A DNA stretch of 64,000 nt, from NCBI GenBank assembly GCA_965206655.1, contig CBDBKC010000032.1, forward strand, positions 248,001 to 312,000, in the 5' to 3' direction. Shown here in pieces: positions 1 to 8,669 of this stretch (its first letter is position 1; the number at the start of each line of letters is the position of its first letter). The position numbers and the translations under genes are program-made. The notes beneath the pieces are model-generated. The model was given only the letters and a program-made list of their open reading frames with translations, searched no databases and was not told the origin of the DNA. This stretch comes from JAPPLB01 sp965206655 (lineage in GTDB: Bacteria > Acidobacteriota > Terriglobia > Bryobacterales > UBA6623).

Positions 1-1
1 G

Positions 2-601
2 GCGCTACGGCGGGAGCGGTTCACGGAGATCGAACAGAAGCGGGTCGAGCGCGTAATTGCGGAGTGGTTGCAGCTTGAGCGGGAGCGTCAGCCGTTTACC
101 GTGATCCAGCAGGAAGCCCGCCGGCGGGTAACGGTGGGCGGGATTGATCTCAGCATCCGGGCCGATCGTATGGACCGTCTCGAAAACGGGGACTTTGTCG
201 TTCTTGACTACAAGACCGGCGAATGCAGTGCTTCGGACTGGTTCGGATCCCGGCCCAATGATCCTCAGCTTCCCATCTATGCCGTCACGGCCGAAGCTCC
301 CGTCGCCGGCGTGTTCTACGGACAGCTCAAGACCGGGAAGGTGGCATTCCGCGGGATGATGGATTCTGAAGGCTTGGTTCCGGGCGTCAAACCTTCCCGG
401 GACGCGGTTTCCATCGACCAGAAGATTGACGGCTGGCAGGACGTGCTCGATCAGTTGGGGGAGGATTTCCGGGAAGGTCGGGCCGCAGTGGACCCGAAGG
501 ACCGTCGCAAGAGCTGCCAGTACTGCGCGCTGCCGACGCTTTGCCGGATCAACGAGGCTCAGCGTGCCTGGGATGCTGGCGGGGAGTACACGGATGCCTG
601 A
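2..601 (+). CDS. AddB-like PD-(D/E)XK nuclease subunit, C-terminal part
   Basis: This is the last ~199 codons of a gene that begins before the window; the frame is open from base 2 with no start needed. The visible part is a RecB-family nuclease domain: an acidic region is followed by VVLDYKTG (the D...DxK core of the PD-(D/E)XK fold) and then DPQLPIYA, the QxxxY helix of this family. Near the end, CQYCALPTLC supplies cysteines like those that hold a 4Fe-4S cluster in AddB-type nucleases. Its stop overlaps the next start by 8 bp, so the two genes are translationally linked, as addB and addA usually are. Inferred role: nuclease half of a helicase-nuclease that processes DNA double-strand ends for recombination. 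The nuclease fold is clear; the exact subfamily is less certain because the N-terminal part is missing. Confidence 0.85.
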   Translation, partial: ALRRERFTEIEQKRVERVIAEWLQLERERQPFTVIQQEARRRVTVGGIDLSIRADRMDRLENGDFVVLDYKTGECSASDWFGSRPNDPQLPIYAVTAEAPVAGVFYGQLKTGKVAFRGMMDSEGLVPGVKPSRDAVSIDQKIDGWQDVLDQLGEDFREGRAAVDPKDRRKSCQYCALPTLCRINEAQRAWDAGGEYTDA

Positions 602-3600
602 CCGCATTCAGGATCAGGAGCAACGGAGGCGGGCGCTCGATCATTCACAGTCGTTTATCGTGCAGGCGCCGGCGGGTTCGGGAAAGACCGAGCTCCTGAT
701 CCAGCGTTTCCTCACGTTGCTGAGTCTATCTGATCAACCCGAGTCGATTGTGGCGATCACGTTCACGCGGAAGGCGGCAGCCCAGATGCGCCAGCGGGTG
801 ATTGGCGCCCTTCAGAACGCTTCCGAGCCTGCGCCCGAAACCGCGCACGAGCATTTCACCTGGAAGCTGGCGCGGGCCGCGCTGGCGCGGAACGACACGT
901 TCAATTGGCGCCTGATCGAGAACCCGGGTCGCCTTCGCATCCAGACGATCGATTCATTGTGCGCCACCTTCGTCCGGCAGATGCCCTGGGTCTCGCGCCT
1001 GGGTGCGCCCCCGCATCCCGAAGACAATGCCGCCCATCTGTACCGTCAGGCGGCGACCGGAACGCTCCAGATGCTGGACTCTCCCCGGACGCCGGATGTG
1101 GTTGCCGAGGCGCTCTCAAAACTCCTGTCGCATCTGGACAACAACTTCGGGACCGGCGAAAAGCTCCTCGCGACGATGCTGGCCAGCCGCGACCAGTGGT
1201 TGCGCCACGTCGTGGGGAACCCCGAGGTTGAACGTCTGCGCGACGAGCTCGAGGATTCGCTTCGGGAAGTCGTCGAAGCCGCGCTCGGAGAGCTGGCAGC
1301 CATCTTCCCCGCACGCTTCAAGACCGAAACGGTCGAACTGGCGCAGTTTGCCGCCGGGAACCTCTCCCGCGATGGCAAGTCCGGTGACGTCCTGGCATGC
1401 GTGGGCCTGCAGGGGTTTCCCGCGGCGTCGGTGGATTCGCTCGAGCAATGGCGGGGATTGGCCGGACTGTTTCTGACGGGGCAGGGCACGCGGCGACAGC
1501 GTCTGACCAAGAACGAAGGGTTTCCGGCCGGCGACAGAGGCCGGAACGCTAAAGAGCGTCTCAATGCCATCGAGCTCGACGACACGGTCGTAGAGCGGTT
1601 GCACGCGGTGCGCTCGCTCCCGCTCCCCCGGTTCGAAGCCGCGCAGTGGGACATGATGGGCGCGCTGCTGGTGCTTCTTCCCGTCGCGGTCTATCAGCTC
1701 CGGTCGGTCTTTCAGCAGGAGGGCCGTGTGGACTTCACCGAGATCGCGATCGGCGCACGGACCTCGCTGGGCACAGATGCGGAGCCCACGGACTTGGCGT
1801 TCGCCATCGACTGCCGGATCCAGCACTTGCTCGTCGATGAGTTTCAAGACACATCCCAGAGCCAGTACGAGCTTCTGACCCGGCTCGTAGGGGATTGGCA
1901 ACCCGATGATGGGCGGACGCTGTTTCTCGTCGGCGATCCGATGCAGTCGATTTACGGTTTTCGTGAGGCGGACGTGGGTCTCTTTCTGCGGGCCCGGACC
2001 GAAGGCGTCGGTCCGGTCGCGCTGACCCCGCTCACGCTTTCGGTTAACTTCCGTTCCACTGCGGGGGTCGTGGACTGGGTCAACCGCACGCTCGGCACAG
2101 CGTTTCCATCGGTCGAGGACCGGTTCACAGGCGCGGTGACCTACGAGCCGTCCGTCCCGTTCAGGACGGAGTCCGATGAGTACGCCGTGCACGTGCATGC
2201 GTTCCTTTCGAGCGATCTGGATCTAGAAGCGGAGCGGGTTCTGAAGATCATCGGGGAGACCCGGACCCAGCATCCGGACGGCACGATTGCCGTGTTGGTC
2301 CGATCCCGTTCCCACCTCTTCGGAATTGTGTCGGCCCTGCGGAGAGCCGGGGAGCGGTTTAGCGCCGTCGAGATCGACACGCTCGTCGAGCGCCCCGTCG
2401 TCGGGGATCTCGTCGCGCTCACCCGGGCCCTGTTGCATCCGGCGGACCGGATCGCCTGGCTCTCGCTCCTGAGAGCGCCGTGGTGCGGCCTGATACTGAC
2501 GGATCTCCACGCGCTCGTCGACGGCGATTTCAACCGGGCGGTCTGGGATATTTTGAAGTCCGGGGAGTGGCGGACCCGTTTGTCGCCCGATGGCATCGGA
2601 CGGCTCGAACGTTTGATTCCCGTTCTCTCTGACGCGATTGACCGGCGGGGCACACTCGCAGTGCGGCGGTGGGTGGAAGGCGTGTGGATCGCGATGGCGG
2701 GACCGGCGTGCCTGGAAACCCGGACCGACCTGGAAGCCGCCGCTGCTTATCTCGATCTGCTCGAACAATCCATGGTCGGTCTCGACATCCGCGATGAACA
2801 GAAGTTTGCCGACGACATCGCGCGTCTGTTCGCTCCGTCCGATGTGGAAGCCGGGGACGGGTTGCAGTTGCTGACGGTTCACAAGGCCAAGGGCCTGGAG
2901 TTCGACACGGTGATCCTCCCCGGACTCGGTCGCCGGACCCGAACGGACGACCAGCGCCTGCTGATGTGGCTGGAGTACATGAGTAGTGGGGAGCCGCGGC
3001 TTCTACTTGCGCCGATCCATAAGGTGGGGGGCGACAAGGATCCCGTCTACGACTACCTGCGCAAGGTCCATGCCACCAAGAGCGACCAGGAGAGCACGCG
3101 CCTCCTGTATGTGGCCGCGACGCGGGCCCGGCGGCGGCTGCATCTTCTGGGGCACACCCGGCTCGATCAAGACGGGAGGGCGTTCAAGGCGCCGGATCCA
3201 CGGGTGCTGTTGAGTAAAATTTGGGACGTGGTGAAGGTGGATTTTGTCGAGACGCTCCGGGGGTCAGGCGGGCAAGACACGCAGCTTCAAAAGGATGCGG
3301 AGCTTGCGGGCATTCCCTTGAGGAGGCTGAGCCTCGACTGGACGGCGCCCGCCCCACCCGAAGATATCGCCTGGAACGCCGCTAGCCGCGCGGATTCCGA
3401 GGAGGTTGGAGTCCACCGGCCCGTCTTCGAATGGGCCGGCGAACTCCAGCGGCGGGTCGGCATTGTGGTGCATCGCATGTTGCAGCAGATGCACGCGCGG
3501 GACGGGTTGGCCGTGCGCGAAGACACTCTCCGTGCCGCCCTCCGGTCGGAAGGCCTGGACGGCGAGAAGCTGGACGAAGCTCTCTCCCGCGCCATCGTTG

Positions 3601-3941
3601 CGCTTGGAAACGCTACGGCCGACGAGCAGGCACGCTGGATTCTTTCCGGGCATGAAGACGACCAGCGCGAATATGCCTTGTCGACCGTCGTTGAACAGAA
3701 GGTCCGACGTTTCGTCCTGGACCGAACCTTCGTGGATGACGGCGTGCGCTGGATCATCGACTACAAGACCAGCACGCATGAGGGCAGCGGCCGCGATGCG
3801 TTTCTCGACAACGAGCAGACACGGTACCGCGAGCAGATGGAGGGCTACGCGCGCGCCATGCGGTCTCTCGACCCGCGGCCGATCCGTCTGGGTTTGTATT
3901 TTCCTCTGATCCAGGGATGGAGAGAATGGGCGTTCGAGTAA
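594..3941 (+). CDS. AddA-like UvrD/RecB helicase-nuclease
   Basis: A 1115-residue superfamily 1A DNA helicase with a C-terminal nuclease domain. The motifs run in the normal order: Walker A APAGSGKT (residues 25-32), motif Ia ITFTRKAA, motif II VDEFQDTS, motif III VGDPMQSIYGFR, motif IV SVNFRST, motif V TVHKAKGLEF and motif VI YVAATRARRR. Near the C-terminus WIIDYKTS is the core of a RecB-like PD-(D/E)XK nuclease. The ATG at 594 is chosen because it precedes the conserved N-terminal helix and overlaps the upstream stop by 8 bp; a longer open frame reaches back to 426 inside the upstream gene but is not family-like. With the upstream gene it should form an AddAB-type dimer acting on double-strand breaks. 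Both subunits have nuclease cores, as in AddAB and unlike RecBCD. Confidence 0.92.
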   Translation: MPDRIQDQEQRRRALDHSQSFIVQAPAGSGKTELLIQRFLTLLSLSDQPESIVAITFTRKAAAQMRQRVIGALQNASEPAPETAHEHFTWKLARAALARNDTFNWRLIENPGRLRIQTIDSLCATFVRQMPWVSRLGAPPHPEDNAAHLYRQAATGTLQMLDSPRTPDVVAEALSKLLSHLDNNFGTGEKLLATMLASRDQWLRHVVGNPEVERLRDELEDSLREVVEAALGELAAIFPARFKTETVELAQFAAGNLSRDGKSGDVLACVGLQGFPAASVDSLEQWRGLAGLFLTGQGTRRQRLTKNEGFPAGDRGRNAKERLNAIELDDTVVERLHAVRSLPLPRFEAAQWDMMGALLVLLPVAVYQLRSVFQQEGRVDFTEIAIGARTSLGTDAEPTDLAFAIDCRIQHLLVDEFQDTSQSQYELLTRLVGDWQPDDGRTLFLVGDPMQSIYGFREADVGLFLRARTEGVGPVALTPLTLSVNFRSTAGVVDWVNRTLGTAFPSVEDRFTGAVTYEPSVPFRTESDEYAVHVHAFLSSDLDLEAERVLKIIGETRTQHPDGTIAVLVRSRSHLFGIVSALRRAGERFSAVEIDTLVERPVVGDLVALTRALLHPADRIAWLSLLRAPWCGLILTDLHALVDGDFNRAVWDILKSGEWRTRLSPDGIGRLERLIPVLSDAIDRRGTLAVRRWVEGVWIAMAGPACLETRTDLEAAAAYLDLLEQSMVGLDIRDEQKFADDIARLFAPSDVEAGDGLQLLTVHKAKGLEFDTVILPGLGRRTRTDDQRLLMWLEYMSSGEPRLLLAPIHKVGGDKDPVYDYLRKVHATKSDQESTRLLYVAATRARRRLHLLGHTRLDQDGRAFKAPDPRVLLSKIWDVVKVDFVETLRGSGGQDTQLQKDAELAGIPLRRLSLDWTAPAPPEDIAWNAASRADSEEVGVHRPVFEWAGELQRRVGIVVHRMLQQMHARDGLAVREDTLRAALRSEGLDGEKLDEALSRAIVALGNATADEQARWILSGHEDDQREYALSTVVEQKVRRFVLDRTFVDDGVRWIIDYKTSTHEGSGRDAFLDNEQTRYREQMEGYARAMRSLDPRPIRLGLYFPLIQGWREWAFE

Positions 3942-4264
3942 GACGATGACCCCTGTGACGCGGCAAGGGAGGCAGCGTCTAAGCGGACTGTTGGAGCGTA
4001 GAGTGCCTCGACGGTTACGGTTGGGACTACCTCCTGCCTGATGCGTTGAGGTATTAGCGTCAAGCCGGCGGCCAGATCCTCGTCAGTCGGCGCGCCCAGG
4101 ATCCTCTTGAATTCGTCCTCATCCATGGCAACCTCCAAGTCGTTTAGCCACCTTCGACCGCTTCAGGTGGACGAATGTTTGCGCGTGGTCCATCATGGTT
4201 GTGCCTGCCAACACGCTGTAGGAGGCATCGAGAGCCTAGCTGACGATTGGCGGCGCCCGGGACT
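3942..4264. other. intergenic stretch with one weak ORF
   Basis: No recognisable gene lies between the AddA-like stop and the helicase remnant. The minus strand has a 97-codon frame (4138 to 3845) whose first ~50 residues from the ATG at 4126 (MDEDEFKRILGAPTDEDL) look protein-like. The rest runs antisense into the helicase gene, so at best this is the start of a broken small gene. Confidence 0.25.
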
Positions 4265-4362
4265 CTACCTTCTCGTTCGCTGCCCGAAATCGGCCACCTG
4301 AGCCGACGTCCTGCCGTGTGGCTGTTCTTGCGTATTGTTGCGGATGTATTTACATGCGGGAT
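4265..4362 (-). pseudogene. severed C-terminal tail of the HelD-like helicase
   Basis: When the IS4 element and one 9-bp target copy are removed, this segment continues the reading frame of the helicase fragment on the far side. The joined codons read GCSNYPACKYIRNN and then ~22 further residues to a TAG at 4267-4265. The restored cysteine completes the topoisomerase-type C4 zinc finger that the insertion cut. In its present position the segment has no start codon and is not expressed as part of the helicase. Confidence 0.8.
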
Positions 4363-5682
4363 CACTACTGTCCGGTTAGAAGTCGAATAGAATCAGCTGG
4401 TTGGGGTGATCGAGTAAGTTTTCATGGGAGTCTGATGGCTGCAAGGCCTGTAAAATGGGCGTTTTCTCAAATAGGGTAACGCTGAGAATCTGTAGGATTT
4501 GGTAGAGACTCGCCTCCAGGCCCAACCTCTTCCGCACGATCGCCACCAGCACGTACACCGAGACGGCGATCCAAATCTGGGTCTTCACGGCGTTCTCGCT
4601 GGCGGCGTAGAACTTCTTGATCCGCAAGTGCTGCTTGACCCACTTGAAGAACAGCTCCACCTGCCAGCGCGAACGGTAGATCTCGGCGATGGTCAGTGCC
4701 GGGAGCGCGAAGTTGTTGGTCAGGAACTTCAGCCGCTTGTTCGTCGCGGCGTCGACGTAGCTGACGCGCCTCAACGGGTCCGGATAGACTTTGGCCGATT
4801 CGATGGCAGTCAGTATGACGGTCTGATCCGAGCGCACGCCCGTAGATTTGTCGACGGGATGCGAGTAGCGCCGTTGGAGCAAGATGTTCTTCTTGGTTCG
4901 CACGACGAAGAACGACGAGCAGAGGGTGAACACGAAGAGGCGTTCGAAATCCACGTAGGCCCGATCCATAACGTAGAAGGCGCCGGGCTCGGGTAGGAAC
5001 TCGTCGAGGATGTTGACGTCGTGCGTTTTGCCGTCGGTAATGCGGATAAACGTGGGGATGTTACCGTGCAGGTCCAACAGCGTGTGCATCTTCACGGCGG
5101 CCTTGCGCCGGCGGAACTTGGCCCACGGGAACAGCGAGAGGCACAGGTCGATGGTGGTCGAGTCCAGAGCGTAGAGACTTTGATTGAGATCCACGCCGAT
5201 CGGATCGCGGGCATACAAGGGCCGCGCGATGCGAATCAAGGCCTGAGCGAAATCGGCATAGATCCGCCAGTCGCGCGACTCGTTAGCGTCGGCCAGTGTC
5301 GAGCGCGCGACGTTGCCGCGGAATCCCATGTGGTAGAGCTTGCCGCCAAGCGAACGCAGGCACGCTTCGATATCGCGGAGGCTTTCGCGGTAGGTCAACT
5401 GGGCGAAGGACATCGAGAGGAACTGATCCCAGCAGGAGAAGCTGCGCGAGCCCCGGTCGCCATCGTAGCGGGCCACACAGCGCCGGAACTCGCGATCCGG
5501 AAGAAAGCTGATCAACTGCGCGAATACGGTGCGGCCCAGATTCATGAGCCATTGTCGGCTCAGGACGGATGACGCTCAAACGGCGCACCGCCGCTCAAAT
5601 CGCGGCAAGAAAAAACAACACCTAACCCACTTTTCTACAACCAGTTGCAGGCCGCCCACCGCTTATCAGCCGGACAGTAGTG
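4363..5682 (-). mobile_element. IS4-family insertion sequence with 9-bp target duplication
   Basis: The 1320-bp element has terminal inverted repeats beginning CACTACTGTCCGG at both ends. It is flanked by a perfect 9-bp direct repeat, ATGCGGGAT (4354-4362 and 5683-5691). It carries one transposase gene on the minus strand. The intact duplication shows that this is the original, unrearranged insertion; it sits inside the last zinc finger of a HelD-like helicase gene. Confidence 0.93.
4376..5545 (-). CDS. IS4-family DDE transposase
   Basis: A 389-residue transposase that cuts and rejoins the ends of its own element. It begins with the DUF4372-like N-terminal region usual in this IS4 subgroup (FAQLISFLPDREF). 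The catalytic aspartates lie in YALDSTTIDL and YVMDRAYVDF. The glutamate sits in the IS4 signature Y-(2)-R-(3)-E-(6)-K, seen as YRSRWQVELFFKWVK. The length is normal for the family and no frame break is seen. The gene ends only 13 bp inside the left element end. Confidence 0.95.
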   Translation of the reverse strand: MNLGRTVFAQLISFLPDREFRRCVARYDGDRGSRSFSCWDQFLSMSFAQLTYRESLRDIEACLRSLGGKLYHMGFRGNVARSTLADANESRDWRIYADFAQALIRIARPLYARDPIGVDLNQSLYALDSTTIDLCLSLFPWAKFRRRKAAVKMHTLLDLHGNIPTFIRITDGKTHDVNILDEFLPEPGAFYVMDRAYVDFERLFVFTLCSSFFVVRTKKNILLQRRYSHPVDKSTGVRSDQTVILTAIESAKVYPDPLRRVSYVDAATNKRLKFLTNNFALPALTIAEIYRSRWQVELFFKWVKQHLRIKKFYAASENAVKTQIWIAVSVYVLVAIVRKRLGLEASLYQILQILSVTLFEKTPILQALQPSDSHENLLDHPNQLILFDF

Positions 5683-6675
5683 ATGCGGGATAATTCGAGC
5701 ATCCCAGGAAGCTGCCGTATTGACTGACCTTTGTCTGCAGCCAGCCGTCGCAGTCGGGGCAGGCCTCAATGGACAGGCCGCAGTCGCGGCAGCGGAAGGC
5801 GCCGTCTGCCTTGAGCGGCAATCCCTTTCCGCAAAACGGGCACGGTCGCTGCATGTGCCCGCAATAGGGCCAGTTCGAGCAGCCGTAGAAGGTCCCGCCG
5901 TTCTGTTTGTTCTCGCGTCGCTTGAGCCGTCCCTCGACGCATTCCGGGCAGGCGACGTCGTCATCCAACGGCCTGCCGAAGACGGTGACATCGTAACCGT
6001 CCCCGATAAGTTCCGTCGCGAACGAAGACAGCGGACCGCCGTCGGCCAGCAGAAAAACCCCGCGCTTGGCACGGGTGATGGCGACATAAAGAAGACGGCG
6101 CTCCTCGGCGTTGGTATGCGCTTCGGGCACTGCGAGGACCAAGTCGAGCTGCGGATCATCGACGATCTCAGTGGGAAAACCATGCTTCCCGGAACACAGG
6201 CCGAGCACCGCGACGTAGTCAGCCTCTTGTCCCTTCGACCGGTGAACGGTCTTGTAGGAGATATTCAGGCCGGGATATTGCTTTGCCAGATTTGCCATGT
6301 TCTGCGGCCGCTTGTGGTTGTATCGGCCCAGCAGCAGCACACTCGACTTTCCTTCAAATCTGGCAGCATCCTCGGCGATCCTGTCGAGCACCTCCTTCAA
6401 CAGGGAAAACCGTTGCTCACCAGGAAGGCCGATATGGACACACGGTCCGTCCGCCCGGCGCGCCGATCGGACCGTCTTGGGGATTTGCGCGGAGTTGCGC
6501 AGGACGAAGTCGGTGGCGACGGAGGCGATGCGGTCGGCGCAGCGGAAGGTCGTCTCTAGATAGAGTTTGGAGCGGTTCAGCGGTTCAATCGAGATAACCG
6601 GAATGAAGCAAACACAATTTGGGGGGCTCCCACGCATTGAAGTGCTCTTCTCTAAGAGAGTGAACTTCGCGTCGG
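5683..6675 (-). pseudogene. HelD-like DNA helicase IV, C-terminal fragment with zinc fingers
   Basis: The minus-strand frame carries the second half of a UvrD-like helicase closest in pattern to DNA helicase IV. LYLETTFRCADRI is motif IV, ILLLGRYNHKRP-like text matches the HelD LARYHHMRP block, TVHRSKGQEADYV is motif V and RRLLYVAITRAKRGV is motif VI. After it come paired-cysteine ribbons (CPECVEG, GCSNWPYCGH, CPFCGKG, CRDCG, CPDCDG) of the topoisomerase C4 type. The Walker A and B half is absent: the frame now opens at an ATG inside the left end of the adjacent IS5-family element (6688). At the other end an IS4-family element removed the final cysteine. It is therefore damaged on both sides and very unlikely to be an active helicase. 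Confidence 0.85.
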
Positions 6676-7790
6676 GGCGTTGGTGCATGAATCGGTGTAA
6701 GCGAGCACGCTAGCGGCGGGGGTGGGGTCCAGTCCATCATAGAGATCGGGGGGGTAACGTCGTGGTCGCAGCGAAGTCGAGCCGAGTCAACCGCCAGTAC
6801 AAGAAGAAGTACAGAATCCGGAACTGGAGGGAGTACGAGCGTGGCCTCAGGAGCCGCGGCGACGTCACGATCTGGCTGAGCGAGGATGCAATTGCCGCGT
6901 GGATACCACCGAAGAACGGTCTTCGCGGAGGCCAGCGGCGGTACTCGAACCTCGCGGTCCGGACCGCGTTGACGCTGCGGGTCGTCTTCAGCCTGCCGCT
7001 CCGCCAGACCGAGGGGTTCCTGGACTCGCTGCTCCGCTTGATGGGCCTCAACCTCAAGGCCCCGGACCACACCACACTCTCGCGCCGGAACCAAATCGTT
7101 GCGGTGCCGCCCCTGACCCGATCCCACGATGGCCCGATCGACTTGATCGTCGATTCCACAGGGCTGAAGATTCTGGGTTGCGGCGAATGGAACGCGCACA
7201 AGCACAAGGCATCAAAGAAACGCCGGGATTGGCGGAAGCTGCACATCGGGGTGGATGCCGAGGGGTTCATTGTGGCGGCCGAACTCACAGCGAGCAGCCG
7301 GGACGACGCCTCCACACTCCCTGCTCTTCTCGACACAATCGAGGTTCCCATCCGGCGTTTCACGGCGGACGGGGCCTACGACCACAGATCGGTCTACGAT
7401 CAACTCAGCGCGGCCGGTACAGAGAACGTCGTGATTGTGATTCCCCCTCGTCGCTCCGCGGTGTCGGCGGGGCCAACGGACGGCCCATGGGCGCAGCGTG
7501 ACACGGCTCTTGAGAGGATTCGCCAGGTCGGGCGACGAGAGTGGCAGAAGGAGTCGGGCTACCGACAGCAGGGGCGCGTTGAAAACAGCTTCTTCCGATA
7601 CAAGTCCGTGCTCGGAGGCGGATTGAAGGCGAGGCACGGCGAGGCACAAAGGAGAGAAGTTGCGATCGGGTGTCACATCCTCAACCGGATGGCCGAGCTG
7701 GGTAGGCCGAAATCCTGCGCTGTGGTGTCCTGAACGAGAAGTTGGAAAAGCGCCCCCACTCGCGCCGCAGTTGAATCATGCAACAGCGCC
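6676..7790 (+). mobile_element. IS5-family (IS903-like) element, copy 1
   Basis: The 1115-bp element is defined by comparison with the second copy at 18066-19181; identity starts and stops sharply at these positions. The ends are imperfect inverted repeats: GGCGTTGGTGCATGA on the left, and GGCGCTGTTGCATGA when the right end is read inward. That is the GGC-TTGTTG type of the IS903 group. No 9-bp target duplication is visible around this copy, which suggests later recombination at its flanks. Confidence 0.88.
6762..7733 (+). CDS. IS5-family transposase (intact)
   Basis: A 323-residue DDE transposase read from a GTG start. The catalytic residues are visible in LIVDSTGLKI (first Asp), FTADGAYDHR (second Asp) and GRVENSFFRYK (Glu). 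The N-terminal RINYRVINW-like block, here YRIRNWREYERGL, is typical of IS5/IS903 enzymes. This copy is full length, unlike the frameshifted copy at 18152. It could therefore mobilise both elements and the DNA between them. Confidence 0.94.
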   Translation: MVAAKSSRVNRQYKKKYRIRNWREYERGLRSRGDVTIWLSEDAIAAWIPPKNGLRGGQRRYSNLAVRTALTLRVVFSLPLRQTEGFLDSLLRLMGLNLKAPDHTTLSRRNQIVAVPPLTRSHDGPIDLIVDSTGLKILGCGEWNAHKHKASKKRRDWRKLHIGVDAEGFIVAAELTASSRDDASTLPALLDTIEVPIRRFTADGAYDHRSVYDQLSAAGTENVVIVIPPRRSAVSAGPTDGPWAQRDTALERIRQVGRREWQKESGYRQQGRVENSFFRYKSVLGGGLKARHGEAQRREVAIGCHILNRMAELGRPKSCAVVS

Positions 7791-7970
7791 ACGATCTGAG
7801 CGAACTCTGTCGTTGATCCATGCCGCAGCCGAGCAGAAGCGCAAGGCAGGGGACCAGTGGGACCGCGTTGAGAGCTTAATCGAGAGCCGTATCCAAGACA
7901 GATTCCGCAGCCGCGGCGATGACCTGAGCCGCTAGTCCTCAGTGCCGAGGCGCCGCCTGACTCGGCCGCA

Positions 7971-7999
7971 TTTACATACATATAAATAGTGTGTATCAT
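7971..7999 (+). promoter_or_regulatory. sigma70-type promoter for the MazEF pair
   Basis: A TTTACA -35 box (7971-7976) is separated by 17 bp from a TATCAT -10 box (7994-7999). Both sit in an AT-rich patch that stands out from the GC-rich surroundings. A purine-rich GTGAGG follows just before the antitoxin ATG at 8028. Antitoxin-toxin pairs usually repress their own promoter, so the AT-rich patch may also be the operator. Confidence 0.65.
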
Positions 8000-8027
8000 C
8001 AAGATATAAAGATAACGTGAGGTCCCA

Positions 8028-8249
8028 ATGAACCGACGGCTCAACATCACCCTGCCGGAACAGACGGTCAGGATGCTTGATCGTGCTGTGCCTCGAGGCC
8101 AGCGCTCGCGGTTGATTGACGAAGCCGTGAGACGCTTCGTCAGAGAACAGGGGAGAGCGAACCTTCGAAAGCAGCTCGCGCTTGGTGCGGCAGCTCGATC
8201 CGAGCGTGACCGAGAGATGGCTGAGGAATGGTTTGTCCTTCCTGACTAA
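8028..8249 (+). CDS. ribbon-helix-helix antitoxin, MazE-like
   Basis: A 73-residue protein starting MNRRLNITLPEQTVRMLD, the short beta strand and first helix of a ribbon-helix-helix (CopG/MetJ-type) DNA-binding fold. It is followed by the second helix, RSRLIDEAVRRFV. The acidic, flexible C-terminus (residues ~50-73) is where such antitoxins wrap and block their toxin. The gene lies 5 bp ahead of a MazF-type toxin and directly behind a good promoter, the normal arrangement. It should neutralise the toxin by binding it and autoregulate the operon. Family assignment is firm from the fold pattern plus context; the exact MazE subtype is not. Confidence 0.85.
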   Translation: MNRRLNITLPEQTVRMLDRAVPRGQRSRLIDEAVRRFVREQGRANLRKQLALGAAARSERDREMAEEWFVLPD

Positions 8250-8254
8250 CCCCC

Positions 8255-8611
8255 ATGATTCGACCCAAGAGGGGAGACATCTATCTGGTCAACTTCGACC
8301 CGACGCTGGGCGCAGAGATTCGGAAAACGCGACCGGCGTTAATTTTGCAAAACGATGTCGCCAACAAGTTCAGCCCGGTCACCATCGTGGCAGCCATCAG
8401 TTCCCAGTTCGAGGACACTCTGTATCCCACGGAGGTCTTGCTATCCGCCAAGGCACGGACAGGCCTCGCTGTTGATTCGGTCGTGCTTCTCAATCAGATT
8501 CGGACGGTCGACAAGAGGAGGCTGGCTAAGCAACTCGGCAGGCTGTCCTCAGCGAAGATGGAGGAGGTCAACCAGGCTCTTCGCATTAGCGTAGGTCTCG
8601 TGACCCTCTAG
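8255..8611 (+). CDS. mazF: MazF-family mRNA interferase toxin
   Basis: A 118-residue toxin of the MazF/PemK family, which cleaves single-stranded RNA at short sequences and stops growth when the antitoxin is lost. The N-terminal block RGDIYLVNFDPTLGAEIRK followed by TRPALILQND is the family signature; the Arg and Thr of the beta-strand pair are catalytic-site residues in MazF enzymes. VDSVVLLNQIRTVDKRRL is the second conserved strand-helix. The length is normal and no frame break is seen. It is encoded with the RHH antitoxin just upstream, and the pair probably stabilises the island between the two IS5 copies. Confidence 0.92.
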   Translation: MIRPKRGDIYLVNFDPTLGAEIRKTRPALILQNDVANKFSPVTIVAAISSQFEDTLYPTEVLLSAKARTGLAVDSVVLLNQIRTVDKRRLAKQLGRLSSAKMEEVNQALRISVGLVTL

Positions 8612-8669
8612 CAGCATGACGAGCCACTCGCCAGGCGGCGCGCCAGGCTGAGAGAGGTAAAGGATCCCG

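Noticed and set aside
4144..4365. 73-codon minus-strand gene next to the IS4 element
   Set aside because: The correct frame here continues the HelD-like helicase; this frame is offset from it and has no family features.
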